The translations under genes and the position numbers were made by a program. A model generated the notes under the pieces. That model had not been told where the DNA came from. It worked only from the letters and a program-made list of their open reading frames with translations, and searched no databases. From positions 248,001-312,000 of the forward strand of contig OY821614.1 of NCBI GenBank assembly GCA_963682085.1: a DNA stretch of 64,000 nt, read 5' to 3'. Positions 1 to 8,551 of the stretch are shown one piece after another (position 1 is the first letter of the stretch; each line of letters begins with the position of its first letter). This stretch comes from Thiodubiliella sp900128405 (GTDB lineage: Bacteria > Pseudomonadota > Gammaproteobacteria > PS1 > Pseudothioglobaceae).

Positions 1-3000
1 CACGGTTGCCTGCACCTGTTTGTGCTAATGCAGTGATGTTGCTGGCATTAATGGTAATGGTGTCGTTACCTGCACCTGCGTTGAGGACATCCATACCACC
101 GTTACCTATTAGCGTGTCATCGCCTACGCCAGCAACGAATATTTCATTATCACTGGTGCCTGTGAGGGTATTGGCGTTTTCATCACCTAAATAGTCAATG
201 GCGTATTGTAAGTCGCCACTAAGTTTGGTTAAATCAATAGCATTGGTGTCGGTTTTGCCAAAGACGACATAGGATTTTCCTGCGTTTTGTTGAACGAGAT
301 TCTCGCCTCCAATAGCACCAACAATCAAATCATCCAAGCCATCACCGTTGACATCGCCTGCGGTGGAGACTGAGATGCCACTGAAACTAGACACATTCTC
401 ACCGTTAATGACAAACCCCCCTGTGCCACTGGCAATAGCAGATAGGTCAATTGCTGTGTTGTCTTTTTTACCGAAGATGACATGGAATTTTCCTACTTTT
501 GATATACCGTTTTGGATTTTATAAGGAGTACCAACAATCAAATCATCCAAGCCATCGCCGTTGACATCGCCTGCGGTGGAGACGCTGCCACTAACATCAT
601 CCACATCCTCACCGTTAATAACAAACCCTCCTGTGCCACTGGCAATAGCAGACAGGTTGATTGCTGTGCTGTCGGTTTTACCGAAGACAACATAAGACTT
701 ACCTGCGTTTGATTTACTGTCTGGGTCGGCAAGTTTAGCACCAACAATCAAATCATCCAAGCCATCGCCGTTAACATCGCCTGCGTTGGAGACTGAGATG
801 CCACTAATATCATTCGCATTCTCACCGTTAATAACAAAGCCTCCTGTGCCATTACCACTGGCAATAGCAGAGAGGTCAATTGCTGTGCTGTCTTTTTTGC
901 CGAAGATGACATAGGATTTTCCTGCGTCTGATTTACCGCTTACATCGGCACGAAAAGCACCAATAATCAAATCATCCAAGCCATCGCCATTGACATCACC
1001 TGCGTTGGAGATTGAGGTGCTACTCTGATCACCCGCATTCTCACCATTAATAACAAACCCCCCTGTATCAATGGCAGATAGGTTAATTACTGTGCCATCT
1101 GTTTTGCCGAAGATAACATAGGACTTTCCTGCTCTTGATTCAGCTTTAGCAGAACCAACAATCAAATCATCCAAGCCATCGCCGTTAATATCGCCTGCGG
1201 TGGAGACTGAGATGCCACTCTCATCACCCGCATTCTCACCATTAATAACAAACCCCCCTGTACCACTGGCAATAGCAGAGAGTTCAATTACTGTGCTGTC
1301 TTTTTTACCAAAGATGACATAGGATTTTCCTGCTTGGTCTTTACTACCTGGATCGGCTCCCCAAGCACCAACAATCAAATCATCCAAGCCATCGCCGTTA
1401 ACATCGCCTGCGGTGGAGACTGATTGGCCACTGTCATCATTCGCATTCTCACCAATAATAACAAACCCCCCTGTGCCACTGGCAATAGTAGGTAGGTTGA
1501 TTGTTGTGCTGTCAATTTTACCGAAGATGACATAGGATTTTCCTGAGTCTAATTTATTACTATTTGAATCGGCTTTATGAGCACCAACAATCAAATCATC
1601 CAAGCCATCGCCGTTGACATCGCCTGCGGCGGAGACTTTGCCACTAGGATTACCCGCATTCTCACCGTTGATAGCAAAGCCTTGTGCTAAGGTTTTTACT
1701 GATATAGTAATGGATCGCTCCGCCTCATTGCCTGCAACATCTGTAGCAACAATGGTAACTGTGTCGTTATCATGCACTGATGTTTGTATTGTTTTGTAAG
1801 TTAGTATTCCAGTATCAGTAGTAATCGAAAATTTATCGGCATTTGTCCCTTTTATGCTATAAGTAATACCTTCATCTGCATTGCCACCATTAAGGTTGGT
1901 TGCTTGAGCATCATAAACAGTAGTTGTAATAGGGGTGTCGACATCAACATTAATTTCAGTGGGTTGCAAGTTAAATATTGGGTCTGTGTTATCTACGACA
2001 ATACGCAAAGTATTTTTACCTATATCTGAGACATTGCCACCTGCATCGGTTTGCCTAACCTGAATGGCATTAGCCACATAAGTAGTATTATCAGCTAGCG
2101 TAAAATTATTGCCTGTGCCGTCAACAAAGCCATTATCACCACTAATAGAATACTGCCAAGTTGCACCCACTTCTAAATTATTAACAGTAATCACGCCATT
2201 ATTAGTAATGTTATCGTTATCTAATCCTGTATCTACAAAGTCAAATGTTGGTTGAGCTGGTTTGACTATGTCAACCGCTGTTGTTATCGAATTTAAACCC
2301 GTAACATTGACACCATTTCTATCACCAGAAAGGTTAACGGTAACCGTATAATCACCTTGGGTAAGTTTTGAAGTCCAAGTGTTATCATTGGCTAAAGTCC
2401 AAGTGTTATCACTATCAACACTTGGAATATTGTTACTAATTGTATGAATAGCAGTGCCACCTTGTGTAAAGACAATACTACTAATACTTATTGAAGTTAC
2501 TGTGCCAATGATTGCCACTGTGCCACTTAAAGTAGTTGCTGCCATCTCATTAGCATTGATTTTATTATCATCACCAATATTATTCCAAGCAATTGAAGTA
2601 GAAAAACTAAACTCTTTTACCGATACAGTAATAAGTTGCTCTGTCTCATTGCCTGCAGTATCAGTGGCAACAATAGTAACTTTGTGATCACTTACTTGAG
2701 TTTGTTTGTCCTTATATTTTAATTCACCAGTAGTATTGTTAATCGTAAATTTTTCTTTTTGAAAGCCGCTTTTTAAAGTGTAACTAACTGTATCATCATC
2801 TGTTTCTGCCGTATATATTGTTTCTGATGCATTAGCATCTTTTTCAACATTAACAGTAGTTGAGCTAGTAAACACAGATTTTTCGGTATCTATGGTAATA
2901 TCTGAAGCTTCGTTAATTTTAGTTATACCTAAAGTATTGCCATCTGCATCAAGTTTTTTAATTTGAATGGTATCAGCAGCATAAGTGCCATCGTCCAGTG

Positions 3001-3700
3001 TAAAACTCCCGCCTGTGCTAGAAGACTTAAAGGTAGCGCCACTATCAGTGGAATACTTCCAAGTTTCGCCTTCTTTTAAGCCATCAATAGTAATCGTATT
3101 ATCGTTGGTGATGTTATCGTTTTTTGATAAGCCTGTATCTTTAAGGGAAAAACTTAGTTTATCGTTATCATCATCGCCATTACCACCACCACTACTACTA
3201 CCAGCAACCACAACAGCTGCAACCACAACAGCAGCTACGATTTCTATATTTGAAGTAACAACATCAAGAAAACTTTGATCATCCGTGCTTACCGCACTAG
3301 ATTCTGTAGAAACAATAGACTGCTCACCATAAAAATACACAATTTGCGTGCCATCTTCTAAAGTAAAGGACGCATCAGCAACAATATGATAAAGCCCACC
3401 ATCTTCGGTGGGTAGAGAAACTAAACAAGATAAATCAGTTGCACAAACAGCAAAATAGTTGTCAAAAATAATAACACCTTCTTCTAATGCCACTTCCAAA
3501 TCATCGCCGACTTTTTTGGCAATTAGGCTTGACTTTTTAGCATCAAAATCTTTAGCATTTAATTGATAAACCGTGCCCGCTTGGACTTGAATATGTTGAA
3601 CACCTTTGGTAATAAAAATAACTTCTTCGTTGAGTTTATCAGCGACTTTTTGCGCTTTATTTTGTAATACCATAACTTGTTTTTGTGTTTTTGCTTGCAT
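1..3700 (-). CDS. P1: giant Ig/cadherin/FG-GAP type I-secreted adhesin-like protein (3' end outside window)
   Basis: Reading is open from the ATG at 3700 to the window start, giving 1233 residues without a stop. The start MQAKTQKQV is shared with the paralogues and follows an AGAGG ribosome site. Order: prefix-like domain (about 1-130) with Cys86/Cys92, Ala/Val hydrophobic stretch (about 153-167), short Gly/Asp linker, modules I-C-B-I-C, seven FG-GAP blades with DVNGDGLDD loops, then the RTX start (GNGGMDVLNAGAGNDT) where the sequence is cut. The visible C-terminal part is type A. Blade 6 lacks one residue (SGSVSTAGD). The family's known role is calcium-dependent, type I-secreted adhesion or binding; the actual ligand is unknown. 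Closest in architecture to P2 and P5. Confidence 0.92.
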   Translation of the reverse strand, partial: MQAKTQKQVMVLQNKAQKVADKLNEEVIFITKGVQHIQVQAGTVYQLNAKDFDAKKSSLIAKKVGDDLEVALEEGVIIFDNYFAVCATDLSCLVSLPTEDGGLYHIVADASFTLEDGTQIVYFYGEQSIVSTESSAVSTDDQSFLDVVTSNIEIVAAVVVAAVVVAGSSSGGGNGDDDNDKLSFSLKDTGLSKNDNITNDNTITIDGLKEGETWKYSTDSGATFKSSSTGGSFTLDDGTYAADTIQIKKLDADGNTLGITKINEASDITIDTEKSVFTSSTTVNVEKDANASETIYTAETDDDTVSYTLKSGFQKEKFTINNTTGELKYKDKQTQVSDHKVTIVATDTAGNETEQLITVSVKEFSFSTSIAWNNIGDDNKINANEMAATTLSGTVAIIGTVTSISISSIVFTQGGTAIHTISNNIPSVDSDNTWTLANDNTWTSKLTQGDYTVTVNLSGDRNGVNVTGLNSITTAVDIVKPAQPTFDFVDTGLDNDNITNNGVITVNNLEVGATWQYSISGDNGFVDGTGNNFTLADNTTYVANAIQVRQTDAGGNVSDIGKNTLRIVVDNTDPIFNLQPTEINVDVDTPITTTVYDAQATNLNGGNADEGITYSIKGTNADKFSITTDTGILTYKTIQTSVHDNDTVTIVATDVAGNEAERSITISVKTLAQGFAINGENAGNPSGKVSAAGDVNGDGLDDLIVGAHKADSNSNKLDSGKSYVIFGKIDSTTINLPTIASGTGGFVIIGENANDDSGQSVSTAGDVNGDGLDDLIVGAWGADPGSKDQAGKSYVIFGKKDSTVIELSAIASGTGGFVINGENAGDESGISVSTAGDINGDGLDDLIVGSAKAESRAGKSYVIFGKTDGTVINLSAIDTGGFVINGENAGDQSSTSISNAGDVNGDGLDDLIIGAFRADVSGKSDAGKSYVIFGKKDSTAIDLSAIASGNGTGGFVINGENANDISGISVSNAGDVNGDGLDDLIVGAKLADPDSKSNAGKSYVVFGKTDSTAINLSAIASGTGGFVINGEDVDDVSGSVSTAGDVNGDGLDDLIVGTPYKIQNGISKVGKFHVIFGKKDNTAIDLSAIASGTGGFVINGENVSSFSGISVSTAGDVNGDGLDDLIVGAIGGENLVQQNAGKSYVVFGKTDTNAIDLTKLSGDLQYAIDYLGDENANTLTGTSDNEIFVAGVGDDTLIGNGGMDVLNAGAGNDTITINASNITALAQTGAGNR

Positions 3701-3776
3701 AATCGCCTCTCTTGATTTTGATTTAATTTTTCTTTCTACCCTTGTATTAACTTAGAAAAATAGAGTAAAAAGCACG

Positions 3777-3803
3777 ATTATACAATAGAATGTTTGTAAC
3801 ATT
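3777..3803 (-). promoter_or_regulatory. Promoter-like block of P1: TATAAT plus palindrome
   Basis: Minus strand reads TATAAT at 3782-3777, preceded by the palindrome AATGTTACAAACATT (3803-3789), which sits where a -35 box would be. No consensus -35 is present. The same arrangement occurs upstream of P2, P3, P4, P6-P9 and P11, which supports function. A regulator binding the palindrome is inference. Confidence 0.45.
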
Positions 3804-3914
3804 TTCATGAAAAAATAATTATATTCATTCCCAAACAAGAACTTAAAATAAAGTAAAAAAGCTCTATATTTAAGTCATTTTGGACGCTAATTTTTCAAAG
3901 TCAATATACCGAAT

Positions 3915-3941
3915 TTTCACCCTTTGGCTAGCGGGGTGAAA
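3915..3941 (-). terminator. Conserved intergenic hairpin (P2-P1 gap)
   Basis: TTTCACCC (3915-3922) pairs perfectly with GGGTGAAA (3934-3941). Other gaps have TTTTACCC with GGGTAAAA, so both arms changed together. No clear U-tract follows, so terminator, attenuator or 3'-end protector are all possible. Confidence 0.4.
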
Positions 3942-4239
3942 TGGTAACTAAGAGCAATAATAAAGTGATTATCTAAACCACCTCTTGATTTGTTCATACT
4001 TGTGCAGTGGAGGAGGGTGCTAGTGTCAATATAAACATCATAAGTAAGTAACCCCATTAACATTGCTATCCCTATTCATGCTTTTAGCGTCAACCTAAGT
4101 GCTTTGACAGAGTCATCACCTGCATTACTGCTTGCAATAATAAACGCTTGTCCTATTTTTTTAAATGTTAAATCGTATCATAATAGTTGCACCAAAATTA
4201 CAAACTTAAACTTTAAGAGACCTTTACACATCAATACAC

Positions 4240-4260
4240 AAAACCAAAGCAACTGGTTTT
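4240..4260 (-). terminator. Candidate terminator hairpin after P2
   Basis: Perfect 7-bp inverted repeat AAAACCA / TGGTTTT with a 7-nt loop, starting nine bases after the P2 stop codon. The T-run after it is weak. Related imperfect versions follow the other type-A genes. Confidence 0.35.
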
Positions 4261-4269
4261 ATTTCTTTT

Positions 4270-7200
4270 TTACAAAACAACCCCGACATCTTGCTGAACC
4301 CAAAGCGCAGCATTAGCATCAGTGTTGGCACCACTATGAGTATAAACATCATAGGTAATACTACTTTCAGTCTCGGCACCTGATATCTTAGCAAACCCTA
4401 AGGCATTCACAGAGTCGCCACTATTGCCTAATACTTTGAGAATATTGGTGCTGGTAGAGGCATCAAACAGATCATTTAGATTGAGTATTAGAGTGTTGTT
4501 ACCAGAACCAGTAATGTCTATTTTCTCAATATCTTGAATACGGGTATTGCTGATATTGGTTAAATCTAGGGTTAAGCCACTACCATCTAGTGTTAGCGTG
4601 TCAATGTTACCACCACCATCCACACGAGCACGGTTGCCTACATTTGTTTGTGCTAATGCAGTGATGTTGCTGGCATTAATGGTAATGGTGTCGTTACCTG
4701 AACCTGCATTGAGGACATCCATACCGCCGTTACCTATTAGCGTGTCATTGCCTGCACCAGCAACAAAGATTTCATCACTGTTGGTGCCTGTGAGGGTATT
4801 GGCGTTTTCATCACCTAAATAGTCAATAGCGTATTTTGAATTTCTACCAAGGTTTGCTAAGTCTATGGCATCGGTGTCGGTTTTACCGAAGATGACATAG
4901 GATTTGCCTGCATTTATTTTACCGCTTGGGTCGGCTTGATGAGCACCAACAATCAAATCATCCAAGCCATCGCCGTTAACATCGCCTGCGGTAGAGACTG
5001 AGCGACCACTCTCATCACTCTCATTCTCGCCGTTAATGACAAAGCCCCCTGTGCCACTGGCAATAGCAGATAGGTTGACTGCTGTGTTGTCGGTTTTACC
5101 GAAGATGACATAGGATTTGCCTGCGTTCCCTTTACCGAATAAGTTGTCTTGATGAGCACCAACAATCAAATCGTCCAAGCCATCGCCGTTAACATCGCCT
5201 GCATCGGAAACTGAAATGCCACTAAAATCCTTCGCATTCTCGCCGTTAATAACAAAGCCCCCTGTGCCAATAGCAGATAGGTTGACTGCTGTGCTGTCTT
5301 TTTTACCGAAGATGACATAGGATTTTCCTGCGCTTTCTTTATTGTTTGGGTCGGCATATTTAGCACCAACAATCAAATCATCCAAGCCATCGCCGTTAAC
5401 ATCGCCTGCGGTGGAGACTGAGGTGCCATTGTCATCATATTTATTCTCACCGTTAATAACAAAGCCCCCTGTGCCACTGGCAATAGCAGATAGGTTGATT
5501 GCTGTGTTGTCTTTTTTACCAAAGACGACATAAGCTTTGCCTTCCTTTAATTCGTTGTTTACACTAGCTTGAGGAGAACTAACAATCAAATCATCCAAGC
5601 CATCGCCATTGACATCGCCTGCGTTGGAAGTTGACCAGCCACTCGAATCACCCCCATTCTCGCTGTTAATAACAAAGCCCCCTGTGCCAATAGCAGATAG
5701 GTTGATTGCTGAGCTGTCGATTTTACCGAAGATGACATAAGATTTACCTAAGGATTGGTTAGCTAGAGGAGAGGCAACAATCAAATCATCCAAGCCATCG
5801 CCGTTGACATCGCCTGCGGTGGAGACTGAGAAGCCATTGTGATTATTCACATGCTCGCCGTTAATAACAAACCCCCCTGTGCCACTAGCAATAGCAGAGA
5901 GCTCAATTACTGTGCTGTCTTTTTTACCGAAGATGATATAGGATTTACCTGTCTTTGAGTTGGCATTATGAGCACCAACAATCAAATCATCCAAGCCATC
6001 GCCGTTAACATCGCCTGCGGTGGAGACTGAGTAGCCACTAATATCATGTTCAGTCTCACCGTTAATAACAAATCCCCCTGTGCCACTAGCAATAGTAAAT
6101 AGGTTGATTGCTGTGCTATCAATTTTACCGAAGATGATATAAGATTTTCCTGCATTTGATTTACCGCTTGGGTCAGCATTATGAGCACCAACAATCAAAT
6201 CATCCAAGCCATCGCCGTTGACATCGCCTGCGGTGGAGACTGAGAAGCCACTCTTATCATACGCATTCTTGCCGTTGATAATAAAGCCTCGTGCCAAGAT
6301 CTTTACCGATACAGTAATAAGTTGCTCTGTCTCATTGCCTGCAACATCAGTGGCAACAATGGTAACTGTGTCGTTATGCACTGATGTTTGTATTGCTTTG
6401 TAAGTTAGTATTCCAGTGTCATCAGTAATCGCAAATTTATCGACATTTGTCCCTTTTATGCGATAAGTAATACCTTCATCTGCATTACCACCATTAAGGT
6501 TGCTTGCTTGAGCATCATAAACAGTAGTTGTAATAAGGATATTGACATCAACATTAATTGCAGTGGGTTGCTGGTCAAATATTGGACCTGTGTTATCTAC
6601 AACAATACGCAAAGCATTTTTACCTATATCTGAGACATTACCAGCTGCATCGGTTTGCCTAACCTGAATGGCATTAGCTACATAAATGGTATTATTGGCT
6701 AGCGTAAAACTACTGCCTGTGCCGTCAACAAAGCCATTATCGCCACTAATAGAATACTGCCAAGTTGCATTCACTTCTAAATTATTAATAGTAATTACAC
6801 CATTATTAGTAATGCCATCGTTATTTAATAGACCTGTATCTTCAAAGGAAAATGCTGGTTGAGCTGGTTTGACTGTGTCAATCGCTGTTGTTATCGAATT
6901 TGAATCCGTAACATTGCCATCATTACCAGAAAGGTAAACGGTAACTGTGTAATCACCTTGGGTAAGTTTTGAAGTCCAAGTGCTATCATTACCTAAAGTC
7001 CAAGTGTTATCACTATTAACACTTGGAAGATTGTTACTAATTGTATGAATAGCAGTATTACCTTGCTTAAAGGCAATACTACTAATACTTATTGAAGTTA
7101 CTGTGCCAATGGTTTCAACTATGCCACTTAAAGTAGTTGCTGCCATCTCATTAGCATTGATTTTGTTATCATCACCAATACCACTCCAAGCAATTGAAGT

Positions 7201-8310
7201 AGATAAAGCCTTTTTTACCGATACAGTAATAAGTTGCTCTGTCTCATTACCTGCAGAATCAGTGGCAATAATAGTAACTTTGTGATCGCCTGTTTGAGTT
7301 TGTTTTTCCTTATACTTTAATTCACCAGCAGCATTAATCGTAAATTTTTCTTTTTGAAAGCCGCTTTTTAAAGTGTAAGCAACTATATTATCATCTGTTG
7401 CTACTGCCGTATATATTGTTGTTAATGCAGCAGTATTTTTTTCAACATTAACGGTAGTTGGGCTGGTAAATACAGATTTCATGGTATCTATGGTAATAGA
7501 TGAAAGTTCGTTAACTTTAGTTATACCTAAAGTATTGCCAGCTGCATCAAGTTTCTCAATTTGAATGGTATCAGCAACATAAATATCATCGTCCAGTGTA
7601 AAATTCCCGCCTGTGCCAAGCTTAAAGGTAGCACCACCATCAGTGGAATACCGCCAAGTTTCGTCTACTTTCAAACCATCAATAGTAATCGTGTTATTGT
7701 TGGTAATGCCATCGTTATTTGATAAACCTGTATCTTTAAAGGTAAAACTTAGTTTATTATCACCATCACCATCATCATCGCCGTCACCATCACCATCACC
7801 ATCACCATTTCCATCATCATCGCCATTACCACTACTAGCAATTACAACAGCTGCAACCACAACAGCGGCTATAACTTCTATATTTGAAGTAATAACATCA
7901 GAAAAACTTTGATTATCATTTGCACTTACCACACTAGATTCTGTAGAAACAATAGACCGATCACCATAAAAATACACAATTTGCGTGCCATCTTCTAAAG
8001 TGAAAGACGCATCAGCAACAATATGGTAAAGTCCATCATCTTCGGTGGGTAGAGAAACTAAACAAGATAAATCAGTTGCACAAACAGCAAAATAGTTGTC
8101 AAAAATAATAACGCCTTCTTCTAGTGCCACTTCCAAATCATCGCCGACTTTTTTGGCAATTAGACTTGACTTTTTAGCATCAAAATCTTTAGCATTTAAT
8201 TGATAAGCCGTGCCCGCTTGGACTTGAATATGTTGAACACCTTTGGCGATAACAATAACTTCTTCGTTGAGTTTATCAGCGACTTTTTGCGCTTTATTTT
8301 GTAATGTCAT
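4270..8310 (-). CDS. P2: giant Ig/cadherin/FG-GAP adhesin-like protein with frameshifted leader
   Basis: 1346 residues in modules I-C-B-I-C, then seven FG-GAP blades (about 680-1155), RTX stretch and type-A end (…VQQDVGVVL). The linker is the longest pure Gly/Asp run of the type-A set. The canonical family start (ATG at 8338) is out of frame because of one extra base near 8311-8313; it encodes only 14 residues and stops at 8294. The long frame starts at the internal ATG at 8310, which corresponds to Met10 of the paralogues and has no ribosome site of its own. It could be translated by coupling to the 14-codon leader, or the gene may be impaired, or the base may be a sequencing error. Secretion by type I is inferred from the C-terminal domain. 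Confidence 0.88.
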   Translation of the reverse strand: MTLQNKAQKVADKLNEEVIVIAKGVQHIQVQAGTAYQLNAKDFDAKKSSLIAKKVGDDLEVALEEGVIIFDNYFAVCATDLSCLVSLPTEDDGLYHIVADASFTLEDGTQIVYFYGDRSIVSTESSVVSANDNQSFSDVITSNIEVIAAVVVAAVVIASSGNGDDDGNGDGDGDGDGDDDGDGDNKLSFTFKDTGLSNNDGITNNNTITIDGLKVDETWRYSTDGGATFKLGTGGNFTLDDDIYVADTIQIEKLDAAGNTLGITKVNELSSITIDTMKSVFTSPTTVNVEKNTAALTTIYTAVATDDNIVAYTLKSGFQKEKFTINAAGELKYKEKQTQTGDHKVTIIATDSAGNETEQLITVSVKKALSTSIAWSGIGDDNKINANEMAATTLSGIVETIGTVTSISISSIAFKQGNTAIHTISNNLPSVNSDNTWTLGNDSTWTSKLTQGDYTVTVYLSGNDGNVTDSNSITTAIDTVKPAQPAFSFEDTGLLNNDGITNNGVITINNLEVNATWQYSISGDNGFVDGTGSSFTLANNTIYVANAIQVRQTDAAGNVSDIGKNALRIVVDNTGPIFDQQPTAINVDVNILITTTVYDAQASNLNGGNADEGITYRIKGTNVDKFAITDDTGILTYKAIQTSVHNDTVTIVATDVAGNETEQLITVSVKILARGFIINGKNAYDKSGFSVSTAGDVNGDGLDDLIVGAHNADPSGKSNAGKSYIIFGKIDSTAINLFTIASGTGGFVINGETEHDISGYSVSTAGDVNGDGLDDLIVGAHNANSKTGKSYIIFGKKDSTVIELSAIASGTGGFVINGEHVNNHNGFSVSTAGDVNGDGLDDLIVASPLANQSLGKSYVIFGKIDSSAINLSAIGTGGFVINSENGGDSSGWSTSNAGDVNGDGLDDLIVSSPQASVNNELKEGKAYVVFGKKDNTAINLSAIASGTGGFVINGENKYDDNGTSVSTAGDVNGDGLDDLIVGAKYADPNNKESAGKSYVIFGKKDSTAVNLSAIGTGGFVINGENAKDFSGISVSDAGDVNGDGLDDLIVGAHQDNLFGKGNAGKSYVIFGKTDNTAVNLSAIASGTGGFVINGENESDESGRSVSTAGDVNGDGLDDLIVGAHQADPSGKINAGKSYVIFGKTDTDAIDLANLGRNSKYAIDYLGDENANTLTGTNSDEIFVAGAGNDTLIGNGGMDVLNAGSGNDTITINASNITALAQTNVGNRARVDGGGNIDTLTLDGSGLTLDLTNISNTRIQDIEKIDITGSGNNTLILNLNDLFDASTSTNILKVLGNSGDSVNALGFAKISGAETESSITYDVYTHSGANTDANAALWVQQDVGVVL
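7754..7837. repeat. Triplet repeat encoding the Gly/Asp linker of P2
   Basis: Plus strand shows repeated ATC, ACC and GCC triplets; on the minus strand these encode alternating Gly/Asp with a few Asn residues. Being triplets, length changes by slippage keep the frame. Confidence 0.7.
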
Positions 8311-8338
8311 ATACTTGTTTTTGTGTTTTTACTTGCAT
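8294..8338 (-). CDS. 14-codon leader ORF overlapping the P2 start (frameshifted family N-terminus)
   Basis: ATG at 8338 follows a weak AAGAAGT ribosome site and reads MQVKTQKQV as in the paralogues, then shifts frame and stops (YDITK, TAA). It overlaps the P2 ATG (8310) by 17 nt. This is best seen as a mutated N-terminus; a role as a coupling leader is speculative. Confidence 0.4.
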   Translation of the reverse strand: MQVKTQKQVYDITK

Positions 8339-8388
8339 AATTACTTCTTTTGATTTTGATTTTTCTGTAACTTAAAATAACAGGCGCA

Positions 8389-8415
8389 ATTATACAATAG
8401 AATATTTGTAATATC
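8389..8415 (-). promoter_or_regulatory. Promoter-like block of P2
   Basis: TATAAT on the minus strand (8394-8389) with the near-palindrome AATATTTGTAATATC beside it (8401-8415), equivalent to the block upstream of P1. The P3-P2 gap is only about 213 bp and lacks both the hairpin and the type-B remnant found in other gaps behind type-A genes. Confidence 0.42.
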
Positions 8416-8551
8416 CTTATGAAAAAAAATAATTACTTATTCCTAAACAAGAACTTAAAATAAAGCAAAAAGCTTTGTATTTAAGTCATTTTGGACGCTA
8501 ATTTTTCAAAATCAAAACACAAAACCAAAGCAACTGCTTTTATTCCTTTTT

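Larger units (their letters stand above)
3701..4269 (-). other. P2-P1 intergenic region with decayed type-B gene tail
   Basis: This 569-bp gap holds the P1 promoter-like block (3777-3803), the shared block TTTTGGACGCTAATTTTT (about 3878-3895), a hairpin (3915-3941), and a decayed copy of the last ~60 codons of a type-B array gene (about 3945-4140). The decayed copy retains the stretch equivalent to YDVYIN and the GTGCAGTGGAG signature found in intact type-B ends. It lies downstream of type-A gene P2, as if a type-A end had been inserted ahead of an older type-B end. No intact gene is seen. Confidence 0.6.

Noticed and set aside
3701..4269. Insertion sequence or transposon in the longer gaps
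   Set aside because: No transposase frame, terminal inverted repeats or target duplications. The content is explained by decayed array-gene tails and shared gap blocks.
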